Shown here: positions 33,154-41,783 of the stretch, in pieces
Layout: each line of letters starts with the position of its first letter
Position numbering within the stretch: the stretch's first letter is position 1
Assembly: GCF_024347135.1 (NCBI RefSeq)
Contig: NZ_AP024907.1
Location: 3,711,001 to 3,775,000 of the forward strand
Reading direction: 5' to 3'
Source: Vibrio spartinae
GTDB lineage: Bacteria; Pseudomonadota; Gammaproteobacteria; Enterobacterales; Vibrionaceae
DNA: 64,000 bases
The notes under the pieces: generated by a model
The model's input: only the letters and a program-made list of their open reading frames with translations
Databases searched by the model: none
What the model was told of the DNA's origin: nothing
Made by a program: the position numbers and the translations under genes

Positions 33154-35427
33154 TCAGCCTCCTTCTTTGACTCGTCGGAAATGTTTACTTATGTAATAAC
33201 ATGCCTGCCGATACTCCCTGTACCGAACGCGTATCAACTTATTATCACTCTGATAGACCAGTTCACGAGCTTGATCTACCTGGTGTTTATAGCTGTTTTT
33301 CACTTTCTGGTAGTTTTGTCGCGACAATTCGCTAGCAAGTTGTGATAGCAAAGTTTTGATGTTTGCTTCTGTTACCGATTCCAACTGCTCAAACGCATCT
33401 TTATTAAGCGGATCAACGGTCTGTTTTAAGGTGGCTATCTGGTATTTGAGTGTGATAAGTGCTTCCCCTGCACTGCGAACACACTGATCTGCTTTATGGT
33501 TCTCTGAAACCAATAAACGACATAAAAAGGGGTAAGCATGAGGTACACTGACAATTGCGTACAGATAATTCAAGTCCTTATAAAAGCTAGCCTGTTCACT
33601 TGAAAAGTCACACAGTCCATCACAAACAGACTGAAAGAATGTTCGGGCCAGACCATCTAAGTGTGGAAGCCGAACCTCGCCGTGTGCCCGGTGCGTTATC
33701 AGCATATTAGTGAATCGCAGATAGTCATCTGCCGAGCAATAAAGGCGCCCACAGAATAGGTGATACAATGTTTTTGAGTTCAGACTTTGAGAGTACGCTT
33801 CCAACTTGCCACTGTAATCGAGGATCTGTTCGAGGTATTGCATTCCTCGTACATCACCAATTCCAATAGACCAAGTCACGACATTAAACGTCGCATAAAC
33901 TAAATCAATCAGGTTTTCACTGACGTCATCTGCTGGCGCAGCAGTTTGTGACGCAAGAGAACTCAGCGTAGAATGCGCTGTAGCCTGTTCACTTTGTCCA
34001 ATATTCCAATGTAGAGAGTCAGCTGAAGTTGGCTCAAAGTTGGTGATTCTCTTTGTTAATGCTTCCACAAAGCCGTATAACACAGGACGTATCTGAGGGT
34101 GTTTGTACAAATAAGATAGAAACTCGACGTAGCGAAAAATAGTGTGTTTCGATTGGGTTGTCGCAAACCTGTATTTAGCAAACATATCGAGTAGATAATC
34201 GGTATTCAGTGTGAGGATGCCATGCTCATTCAAGTGAACATAAAACCGAGCCAGTTCCGCAAGTAAATTCCCTTCAGTGTGTTCCACTCGGTAGTTTTCC
34301 ATCTTAAATAGTTTGTCCGTAAGTAAACGGACAATGTCTGAGAGCATATAAGGAGAACCTGAAACAAGTTTATCTTGGTAGCGTTGTCGGTATACTCCAT
34401 CTGCGAGACCAATCCCATGTACATCCATGGAGTATCGCGATTGTTTCAGTCCCATTGTCCGTAGAAGAGCATCAGGATCGATGCTCCATTGCTTACGCCA
34501 CTGGAGTAAAGAGACATCCTCTGCATCATGAGCCCCGTCTTCTGAAAATAGAGTCTGGCGACACTTGTACTCTAAGTAATCGGTGACGAGAGCGTGAAAA
34601 ACATTGGATGGTAAAACCGTAAACCAACTGACGAAGCCAAACATCACCCTCCTCAACAGATTGTCTTGCTCCAAAACAGATATTTCCTCATCCTTAGGTT
34701 GGGTGAGGCGAGGAGACCAATACGCCATCCTGTCATATTGACCGATCAGTTTAGCAATGGCATCCACTTGGTCATTTTCCTCATCTCGTTCAACAATAAG
34801 CAATAAAGTGTTGTTGCTTGACGTTAGGGCATCAGACAGCTGCTTCAGGTTTTCTCTGGTTTCAATAAAACGTCGGAATGCTTTTAAATCATCTACCACC
34901 AATTTGACAAACTGTGAAGTATCGCTATAAAAACGCTTACTGAAATTTAAGTAGTGCTGACACTGAATGAAAGGGGGTTGCTCGCTATACTGGCTGTTTG
35001 ACTCCTCCTCAATCAGGTTCGCGATCGCCTCTGAGATATAGTAATAATTGTCGCGATTAGACTCGATTACTATCCAGTTGGCACTTTTGTAAAAACAGCG
35101 CCGACCATTAAGCAAGGAACAGTCTTCAAACGTCATATTGTTGTTCTTTTTTGGAAATGGGAGAACCCTTATAGGGTTTTTAAAATGTTCGGGAAGTATT
35201 CCCCACTCCCCTTGGGAATGACTCTGGTGATAATGAACCTGAGCATTCCCTGTAATCACCTGATGGTTTCCTGATATTTGCTCCTGCCGACCATGAACAA
35301 CTGTTTGCGCCTCAGACGTTTCCACAAAAGCTTCTCCGCATCCCCCTTCACTATCGCATTTTAACGTTTCTTCTTGCTGATCAACTGGGAGATTTGTTCT
35401 GTTACCTGAATCTTGCTCGTCACTCAT
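33154..35427 (-). CDS. large helical protein with N-terminal Gly-x-Gln repeat motif
   Basis: A 757-residue protein starting at ATG 35427 (GGGGTGG seven bases upstream; in-frame ATGs at 35433 and 35460 are less well placed). Residues 43-66 contain three seven-residue repeats, GRQEQIS-GNHQVIT-GNAQVHY, matching the end of the upstream glycosyltransferase. The rest is alpha-helical; a segment at about 205-230 (NNTLLLIVERDEENDQVDAI) looks like a strand-helix pair of a Rossmann-type fold but no Walker motif is visible. It may be the sensor/receptor partner of the glycosyltransferase in an amyloid-signalling pair; that is inference. Confidence 0.75.
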   Translation of the reverse strand: MSDEQDSGNRTNLPVDQQEETLKCDSEGGCGEAFVETSEAQTVVHGRQEQISGNHQVITGNAQVHYHQSHSQGEWGILPEHFKNPIRVLPFPKKNNNMTFEDCSLLNGRRCFYKSANWIVIESNRDNYYYISEAIANLIEEESNSQYSEQPPFIQCQHYLNFSKRFYSDTSQFVKLVVDDLKAFRRFIETRENLKQLSDALTSSNNTLLLIVERDEENDQVDAIAKLIGQYDRMAYWSPRLTQPKDEEISVLEQDNLLRRVMFGFVSWFTVLPSNVFHALVTDYLEYKCRQTLFSEDGAHDAEDVSLLQWRKQWSIDPDALLRTMGLKQSRYSMDVHGIGLADGVYRQRYQDKLVSGSPYMLSDIVRLLTDKLFKMENYRVEHTEGNLLAELARFYVHLNEHGILTLNTDYLLDMFAKYRFATTQSKHTIFRYVEFLSYLYKHPQIRPVLYGFVEALTKRITNFEPTSADSLHWNIGQSEQATAHSTLSSLASQTAAPADDVSENLIDLVYATFNVVTWSIGIGDVRGMQYLEQILDYSGKLEAYSQSLNSKTLYHLFCGRLYCSADDYLRFTNMLITHRAHGEVRLPHLDGLARTFFQSVCDGLCDFSSEQASFYKDLNYLYAIVSVPHAYPFLCRLLVSENHKADQCVRSAGEALITLKYQIATLKQTVDPLNKDAFEQLESVTEANIKTLLSQLASELSRQNYQKVKNSYKHQVDQARELVYQSDNKLIRVRYREYRQACYYISKHFRRVKEGG

Positions 35428-35443
35428 TTTCATCCCACCCCGA

Positions 35444-36910
35444 TTAATATTTGTTATCATGAATAATGGTCACATGCCCTCCCGTTATCACTTCCTGATT
35501 ACCTGTGATAATCTGCTGATCTCCATAAATCACATTTTGGCATCCTACATGTGTATTTGGCTCTGAGCGCTGTTGCTGCCCCATAGAATCGCCTTCCCCC
35601 GGTCTATTGCTATCAGCCCGATTGCCATGATCTGGAATAGTCTGCCGGACAGATTCCCCTTCCACATACCAACCAAGAGCGTGAAAGAAAATTTGAGCAC
35701 AATTTCCCCAAGTATAATGCGCAAGCTCTGATTTGAGTTTCAGGGCTTTCTTTCTTGCACCAAGAGTATCTCGGGCGATTTCTATCACCGCTTTGCTTAT
35801 GTTATGAAGATCATGATCAGAGAAATAAGGTGCGGTCACCTGACCGCCAATATCGACTGGCCAAGTGAAACCACTGGCAAACTCCGCGTGGTTCTCTTTG
35901 AGCAGTTGATAAACCCCGCTATTTCGGCTGAGAATCACCGGTACACCAGCAGCGATCGCTTCCCAGGCCACTAGGCCAAATCCTTCATGCCATGAAGGCA
36001 TCGCAGCGGCTGAAGCCAACCTCAGTTCTTCCAATACCACTGCTCTTTCCGTCGCGTAGGGCAAAGGATTTATATTTATCACCCTGCCCGCATAATCGGC
36101 TGCAAATTGCTTTAAAGATTTCTCCGATTGCACAAAATCATCTTCTGCACCCGGATCAAAATCCACTCCTCTTAAGATCAGCTTGGGATGGGTCAGATTT
36201 TCTGGAAACTGATGCTGCATTGCCTGTTTTACACTTGAAGCAAACGCAGCCACAGCTAACTGGCCCTGTTTCAATTTTGAAGTATCAATACTTAATCGAC
36301 CACTAACATACAGTGAAAAGGTTTTTCTGATATGACTTCGGGGGGAAATGTCAGCTAAACCCGGCACCAGCATATGGACATCATCGGTATCCAGAAGATC
36401 GCTAAGTGCATCTCTCAGCAAAGGACCTACCGCAAATTTGACGTCAGCCTGTTCAAAGATGTGTTGTTGTATCCTACGCTTTGCTTCGGCTGACGCTGCG
36501 TTTTCTGCCACACTTTCATAATGCTCATAACTCATATGGTGAATAACGGAAGAGCGGATGTTGAGCTTCTGGCCAACTAAAATAGAGATCTCTCCCGTAA
36601 TTCGATCATGCCCCAAAATAATCGTCCGATCTCTATTGAGCTGCACATCCAGCTGTTTGAGCTTGCTCACAACTATGTCCACTGCGTCTTCAGGATCGAT
36701 GTCATAAGGTGCTACAACTAGCCTGATATTGTTCTTCGCAGCATTCGAAATGTCTTCCTTTGTCGCTTTTAAAACAACGCAAATAACCTGCACTTCATCC
36801 TGATAGAACTCTTTTATGCCGCCCAAAAAATCAGTGTTAAACGCGTTAATTCCACCTCTCGTATACCCCCAACTACTGGCGAAAGAGATAAGTGTGTAAC
36901 CTCCTTTCAT
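35444..36910 (-). CDS. GT4-type glycosyltransferase with C-terminal Gly-x-Gln repeat motif
   Basis: A 488-residue protein. The C-terminal GT-B half shows the GT4 signature: MPSWHEGFGLVAWEAIAAGV followed by PVILSRNSG (residues about 325-360), with the E-x7-E nucleotide-sugar site; an N-terminal GGINAFN glycine loop fits the acceptor domain. After residue 440 a polar linker leads to three seven-residue repeats, GDQQIIT-GNQEVIT-GGHVTII, at the extreme C-terminus. AGAGGG precedes ATG 36910. It is first in the six-gene operon; its stop lies 16 bases before the next start. The target of glycosylation is unknown. Confidence 0.85.
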   Translation of the reverse strand: MKGGYTLISFASSWGYTRGGINAFNTDFLGGIKEFYQDEVQVICVVLKATKEDISNAAKNNIRLVVAPYDIDPEDAVDIVVSKLKQLDVQLNRDRTIILGHDRITGEISILVGQKLNIRSSVIHHMSYEHYESVAENAASAEAKRRIQQHIFEQADVKFAVGPLLRDALSDLLDTDDVHMLVPGLADISPRSHIRKTFSLYVSGRLSIDTSKLKQGQLAVAAFASSVKQAMQHQFPENLTHPKLILRGVDFDPGAEDDFVQSEKSLKQFAADYAGRVININPLPYATERAVVLEELRLASAAAMPSWHEGFGLVAWEAIAAGVPVILSRNSGVYQLLKENHAEFASGFTWPVDIGGQVTAPYFSDHDLHNISKAVIEIARDTLGARKKALKLKSELAHYTWGNCAQIFFHALGWYVEGESVRQTIPDHGNRADSNRPGEGDSMGQQQRSEPNTHVGCQNVIYGDQQIITGNQEVITGGHVTIIHDNKY

Positions 36911-37785
36911 AGATCCCTCTTTAATGCAAACAATTTTAAAGCCTGACACCTAACAATATATTTAATATATGACATCAGTCCAGAATATTATTACAATTAC
37001 TTGCTGTTCGTCATGTTGTATAGAGAGTGTTAATCATGCTCCACTGGAAGCAGTGACTCTAGCGCTATCAAATCCGTCAGAGTATGGATCTTCGAGGAGT
37101 TTGCTGGAATAATTGTTCCACAGTTTAAAATCTGAATGAGTATCAGAAGTGGGTTACTCATCGTTCTGGAAGCAAAACAAGATATCAGCTACTACCTGAT
37201 GAACGACCACCAATTCTCTGGCGTCGTCCTAAACACCCTATCGATGTTATTCCAACATAGGCTGGACTTAGCCGTATTGGCCGAGACGAAATAAGCAACC
37301 ATCTCCGTGCTATTTAAAAAGCCATATGCCGATGCTGTAGGCATGGCAAAAATACTGGGCGGTAACACGTTAAAATCGATAAGTGTTGTCCCAGTGAAAG
37401 GTAAAAAATTGAAGGTATGAGATTGGGCTCAATGGTTCCGGCACTAAATCTAGGGTGAGTCTGAGCAGTCGTCAGCGGCCTATCGTAATATGCAGGAATA
37501 ACTGATTGCTCATGGTGATTTGTCGGTAGACGGTGAGAAGATTACATCAACCAGTAAAGCCCTAATACCCAAAAACGCAGGTCTGGAAATTCAACAAAAT
37601 TTACAACTGCTTGTGCTGAAAACTGCTTGTGCTGAAAGATGTTAACTCAGATGCAGCTCAGTTTATCAAGAACAATCATAAGCTGATTGATAAGTTCAAA
37701 ACTGCTGACTTGTCAATAACGCATGTCACTTCGGTGAAGACCCGTCTACCGGAAAAGATGACTATACATTTTTAACCCAGCAGAC
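36911..37785. other. decayed sequence upstream of the operon
   Basis: About 870 bases with no intact gene. The left part (36911-37010) is AT-rich and should hold the operon promoter on the minus strand. Between 37150 and 37770 short plus-strand frames interrupted by stops and shifts look protein-like (KPYADAVGMAKILGGNTLKS near 37320; SAAYRNMQE then HGDLSVDGEKITSTSKALIP near 37480-37570). They are probably remains of one degraded gene that I cannot identify. Confidence 0.5.
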
Positions 37786-37935
37786 GAAAACAGGCCTTTT
37801 GGGATACTTTTGGGGCCAAGCCAAAAGTATCTGATGCGCGGACGCGGCAGTGACTGAAATCGAAAATATTCAGCGCATCATACAGTGCTCGGAAACAGAG
37901 ACATAACAGACAAAGGCGAGTAATTTCACAGTGTT
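37786..37935. repeat. dispersed array repeat, distant copy
   Basis: The ACTTTTGG/CCAAAAGT stem and the following GACGCGGCAGTGACTGAAAT segment match the repeats in the immunity array (for example 26880-27005), then jump to CGAGTAATTTCACAGTGTT at 37916. It shows that the array once extended, or recombined, to the far side of the six-gene operon. Confidence 0.75.
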
Positions 37936-37948
37936 CCGGTGCGGTAGG

Positions 37949-38179
37949 TTACTCTTGTTTTAACTGTTTCAGTTTTTTCATATAGGCCGACAGTTTGACA
38001 CAGACCGTGCTCACCCCGACAAACAAAAGCGCATAGCATACCGCGACGCCGTCAAACTCCAATAGACTAAGTTTATTGACTAACAGAGCCAGAAGCCCGC
38101 CACAAATCAATGTCAGGATCCAATAGTTTGCTTTCGCATGAATTAATTTATCTTGTAATTGGTCATGATCTAATTTCAC
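37949..38179 (-). CDS. small two-helix membrane protein (76 aa)
   Basis: GTG start at 38179 with GAGGT upstream. Residues about 20-38 and 43-62 are hydrophobic (WILTLICGGLLALLV and AVCYALLFVGVSTVCV), flanked by charged ends (MKLDHDQLQDKLIHAK and KKLKQLKQE), so a small inner-membrane hairpin protein. No family recognised. The next 296 bases to the porin terminator hold nothing else. Confidence 0.6.
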   Translation of the reverse strand: MKLDHDQLQDKLIHAKANYWILTLICGGLLALLVNKLSLLEFDGVAVCYALLFVGVSTVCVKLSAYMKKLKQLKQE

Positions 38180-38401
38180 GGCAACCTCAATGATTACAAC
38201 CCGGTTTATTTTTCATAAATATATTGAACGTCTTTGAATAAAAATCTTACAAACGCTCATCTACGTCTGTAATTTGTCATCTTATTATTTTTACTGCTCA
38301 TATCAGTGCACATGATTTTATATCCATTATCATAAATATGATTCAGCAATAATTTATTAATCAGCAGAAATAACCTATACAGAAACAGCAATCATTAAAA
38401 T

Positions 38402-38428
38402 AAAGTAAGGAGAATCTCTCCTTACTTT
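38402..38428 (-). terminator. terminator of the porin gene
   Basis: AAAGTAAGGAGA pairs perfectly with TCTCCTTACTTT around a three-base loop; on the minus strand it is followed by ATTTTAAT. It lies 50 bases after the porin stop. Confidence 0.85.
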
Positions 38429-38475
38429 AGTCAGAGATAACTTGAATCAATCATTAAGCTTTGGGGTTCATTCGG

Positions 38476-39858
38476 CTAGAACCAAATTTCAGCCTGAGCA
38501 CCAAAGGTAAAGCTATCGTCATCATTTTTGTTATAACCATCTAGGCTAGCAGCATTATAGTCACCCGTGAATTTTGCATACGTGGCATAGAAGCGAATTT
38601 CAGGACGGCTAAAGAAGGCTTTTTTCAGCTTGAGAGTCGGCGCGAATGTAAAGGTTGCTAAGCCGCCTTCTTCTTTGGTTGTTGCACTAGAATAACTACT
38701 GCCGTTGTAACCCGCTTCAAACTGGAGTGCCAAATTGTCGTTGAGATAATAGGCACTGCGTGCGCCAAGCGTCCACCATGTATTCTCACTGCCATCGAAA
38801 TCGACATCTTCCTTATGTTGGAATAAAGCGATGGTATTGATTTCCCATTGATCAAATGTGGCTAAGCCATCAACAAACACACGGTAATTTTGTCCGTCAT
38901 CATTCGACTGGTTCGTATCGCCATTACGCCCCAAAAAGGCCGCTGCTGTTCCTGTTGCGTATTGCGCGACGTATTTAACTCGTCCGTCGGTCAACCCAAA
39001 ATAGGATGGCTGGGTGTAACGGGCCATCACATGGGCACCGGCTGTGGCGGCTTTCCCGGTATAAACGCCGGTGACACCATTAATCGTTTTGGTTACCGAA
39101 TAGCGGCTGTCATCACTGTTCGTCTGCAAACTACCGGCAAACCACCATTGCCCGGTACGATATTCAACCCCCAAAGTATGGGTTCTTGGTCTGGCCTCAT
39201 CATCGTAGGTGACGGTTGTGCCGCTCTCATCCGTATAGGTTTTATCATTGTCACTATCGTGAGAGGTGATGAACAGATCCATTTTCCCATCACCAAGGTC
39301 AATGCCTTTGACACCAATACCGGGCGAACGAATTTCATAATATTTGCGGTCAAGAATATGAATATCGTCAGACCAGTTTACCCGACCGGCCCAGAATGTA
39401 ACGTCTGGTGCAAACGATAAATTCCCCATTTCGACATAAGCTTTGTCCATAAAAATGGTTTTATCTTGCGTATCAAAAACCCAGCGTCTGGCATCACGGT
39501 CTTCGTATACCAAGCCAAAATATGCTTTGGCCCATGCCCCGTTGACGTTGAATTTTCGGCTTAAAGCTGTCGCTGCATAGTTACTTTCGCCACCACCAAG
39601 CCGGTAAAATCCGCCTGAGTTCGGTGCTTTTATGGTTGTATTTCCGGAGCCCGAACCATTTTCATTCGAAGTAAAACCGGCACGGAAATAACCATTCCAT
39701 TGCACCGCTTCTTCTTTTTGTGTATCAAGCTGCGCTTGCATTTTTTCAATGGCTGCTGCATTTGCTTGGCTTAAATCTTCTGCGTTGGTATTTACCGACA
39801 TAACGACCAAGCCCGCACAGATCATATGTGCGATGTTTAAAGGAATTATATTTTTCAT
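38476..39858 (-). CDS. LamB-type carbohydrate porin
   Basis: A 460-residue outer-membrane porin: signal peptide (MKNIIPLNIAHMICAGLVVM, cleaved near NTNA), a short coiled coil (AAAIEKMQAQLDTQKEE), then alternating beta strands starting FNGYFRAGFTSNENGSG-like and ending in the terminal aromatic AEIWF needed for assembly. LamB-family signatures (RLGGGESNYA, WAGRVNW, SPGIGVKGIDLG) are visible. ATG 39858 has AGGA upstream; a start 10 codons earlier is unlikely. Placed beside SQ catabolic genes, it probably admits SQ or SQ-glycerol. Confidence 0.9.
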   Translation of the reverse strand: MKNIIPLNIAHMICAGLVVMSVNTNAEDLSQANAAAIEKMQAQLDTQKEEAVQWNGYFRAGFTSNENGSGSGNTTIKAPNSGGFYRLGGGESNYAATALSRKFNVNGAWAKAYFGLVYEDRDARRWVFDTQDKTIFMDKAYVEMGNLSFAPDVTFWAGRVNWSDDIHILDRKYYEIRSPGIGVKGIDLGDGKMDLFITSHDSDNDKTYTDESGTTVTYDDEARPRTHTLGVEYRTGQWWFAGSLQTNSDDSRYSVTKTINGVTGVYTGKAATAGAHVMARYTQPSYFGLTDGRVKYVAQYATGTAAAFLGRNGDTNQSNDDGQNYRVFVDGLATFDQWEINTIALFQHKEDVDFDGSENTWWTLGARSAYYLNDNLALQFEAGYNGSSYSSATTKEEGGLATFTFAPTLKLKKAFFSRPEIRFYATYAKFTGDYNAASLDGYNKNDDDSFTFGAQAEIWF

Positions 39859-40156
39859 TGAATTAATCCTAAGTGTAGGGTTTATCATATTATTAGAAAT
39901 TTAGGACATGACTATTCGCGCCTCATTCTGTGTATTGAATAAGGAAATTAATTGAATAACCACCAGCATTTTCATGTTATCTAAATTCAGTGACTGAATA
40001 ACTCAGTGATTTATTTTATTGAATATAATGTCTCCTATTGAGGGTGATGAATAAAATATAGATATCGTTATATCAATGCGCGTTTTTCATATATTTTGAC
40101 GGACGGGCAACCCGGTATGGATTGCCCCGGTAAACATCAGCCTGAGCACTCGGTGA

Positions 40157-41407
40157 TTATTTCAGGTTCGTATCCAGTAATCCCTCAGCCAACGCAGGTG
40201 CCAGCCCCGGTGTCAAAGGCAAACGCGGAATCACCAAACAGTGCATTAAATGATAAATATCTTGCTTGCCATCCCACACTTTACTGCCACCGGCATGGTT
40301 ATTGGCATCAAGTTCCTGCCACCATGAACACCCTTCGTAATCGATAAAGTATGTCCGGCAGTAGTCCCACCAAGTGCGATACCACGCTTGATACTTATCA
40401 TCACCGGTCACGGCATACAGTGCATAAGCTGTCCCGATGGCTTCGACGGGAGCCCAGCGGATCCGTTCGCGCACAACGGGTTGCCCTTCCCAGTCAACAG
40501 AGTAAACAAACCCGGGGGCACCATCAGCAGCCCATGCATCGCGTACTGTTGCATCAAACAAGCCGATGGCATCTTCTAATAACCAGTCAGGGCAGTCAGC
40601 ACCGATCTTCAAGAAAGTAGCACGCAGATGACAAATCAAACGCCCCCACTCGATCCAATGGCCCGGTGTACCACCATAGGCCCGAAAGTGGCTGGCCGGA
40701 GTTTCTTTGTTGTAATCCGGCAATGGATTCCAATTGGCATCAAAATGCTCGTTGACTCGATAATTGAGCCCTTTCGCTGTTTTATGAATCATAAACTCGG
40801 TGATATTCAGCGCCCGATCGAGCCATTTACGGTCTTGGGTTACATCGTAAACAATCAGGAAAGCTTCTACCGAGTGCATCGCCATGTTGCCACCACGGTA
40901 GTCTTCGGTCTCGGTAAATGCTTCATCCCAAGACTCGTAGCACATTTGCTTTTCTTCGGCCCAGAAATGTTGTTCATAAACATTGATCGCTTCATCTAAC
41001 AGCGCCTGAGCTCGTGGGTGGCCGGTGGTTACCGCGCTCGCCGCACCAAGCAGGACGAATGCATGTTGGTAGCCTTGCTTCGATGCATCAAGAATATCTT
41101 GCCCTTGATTGGCGATGGTTGCGTACCACCCCCCGTATTGCTGATCTTTCAACGGGCCTTCAAGCGCTTTGATACCGTGTTCAACCAATTCGTAGGCGCC
41201 CGGACGCCCCATATGGGCAGCCAGCGCATAACTATGTAACATCCGTGCGGTGATCCAAAGACACGTCCCCATCTCTTCGCGCACTTTGCCGTTATTGCCA
41301 ATCCAGCCGAAGCCATTCGGCACCACGGCATGACGACCAAACTCGAAAATCCGATCCGTCTCCGTTTCCAGCCACGAATGATGAGACCGCGTATTAATCC
41401 ATTTCAT
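40157..41407 (-). CDS. yihS: sulfoquinovose isomerase YihS
   Basis: A 416-residue AGE-family (alpha/alpha)6-barrel enzyme that converts SQ to sulfofructose. It follows E. coli YihS nearly throughout: [67 protein letters not shown] and [13 protein letters not shown]. The last two carry the catalytic histidines. The length is normal. It is the distal gene of the yihS-EIIB-dctM-dctQ-aldolase operon on the minus strand. The porin has its own promoter region at 39859-40156. Confidence 0.96.
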   Translation of the reverse strand: MKWINTRSHHSWLETETDRIFEFGRHAVVPNGFGWIGNNGKVREEMGTCLWITARMLHSYALAAHMGRPGAYELVEHGIKALEGPLKDQQYGGWYATIANQGQDILDASKQGYQHAFVLLGAASAVTTGHPRAQALLDEAINVYEQHFWAEEKQMCYESWDEAFTETEDYRGGNMAMHSVEAFLIVYDVTQDRKWLDRALNITEFMIHKTAKGLNYRVNEHFDANWNPLPDYNKETPASHFRAYGGTPGHWIEWGRLICHLRATFLKIGADCPDWLLEDAIGLFDATVRDAWAADGAPGFVYSVDWEGQPVVRERIRWAPVEAIGTAYALYAVTGDDKYQAWYRTWWDYCRTYFIDYEGCSWWQELDANNHAGGSKVWDGKQDIYHLMHCLVIPRLPLTPGLAPALAEGLLDTNLK

Positions 41408-41463
41408 TTCAACATTACCTTTCAGTTAAATTAATTTATATTGCAAACCTGTATCGCGGGGGG

Positions 41464-41736
41464 TTATTCATGCTCAGCGACTTGTTTTCTTAATTCATCC
41501 GCTAATTTATGCACATCAAAAAACACCACCTGAATTTGATTATTCGGCAAGTGGATAAACCCTAATGCCCCCTGTCGGCGAAGCAGTTTTTCATCCACGG
41601 CTCCCATATCTTTGACTTGAATCCGTAAACGGGTTGCACAGTTATCAATATTTTTAGCCTCAATATTGGTGATCCCTCCCAATGCGGTCAGTATCTTCTG
41701 TGCTTTGGCCTGCAAATTGCCTTTGTCATTGATCAT
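41464..41736 (-). CDS. stand-alone PTS EIIB protein (glucose family)
   Basis: A 90-residue single EIIB domain of the glucose/glucoside PTS family. The phosphorylated cysteine lies in the diagnostic NIDNCATRLRIQVKD at about residue 47; GALGFIHLPNNQIQVVFF fits the domain end. There is no EIIC or EIIA in the window, so it cannot transport by itself. It is encoded between yihS and the TRAP large permease in the same direction. It may act as a phosphorylation-dependent regulator or borrow other PTS parts; this is inference. Confidence 0.88.
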   Translation of the reverse strand: MINDKGNLQAKAQKILTALGGITNIEAKNIDNCATRLRIQVKDMGAVDEKLLRRQGALGFIHLPNNQIQVVFFDVHKLADELRKQVAEHE

Positions 41737-41783
41737 TTGTTATCTCCTACTGAAATAAGCCTGTACCTGAGTGCGTATATCAC

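Noticed and set aside
38890..39420. 176-codon plus frame inside the porin gene
   Set aside because: Antisense to a well-supported beta-barrel porin; no start signals.
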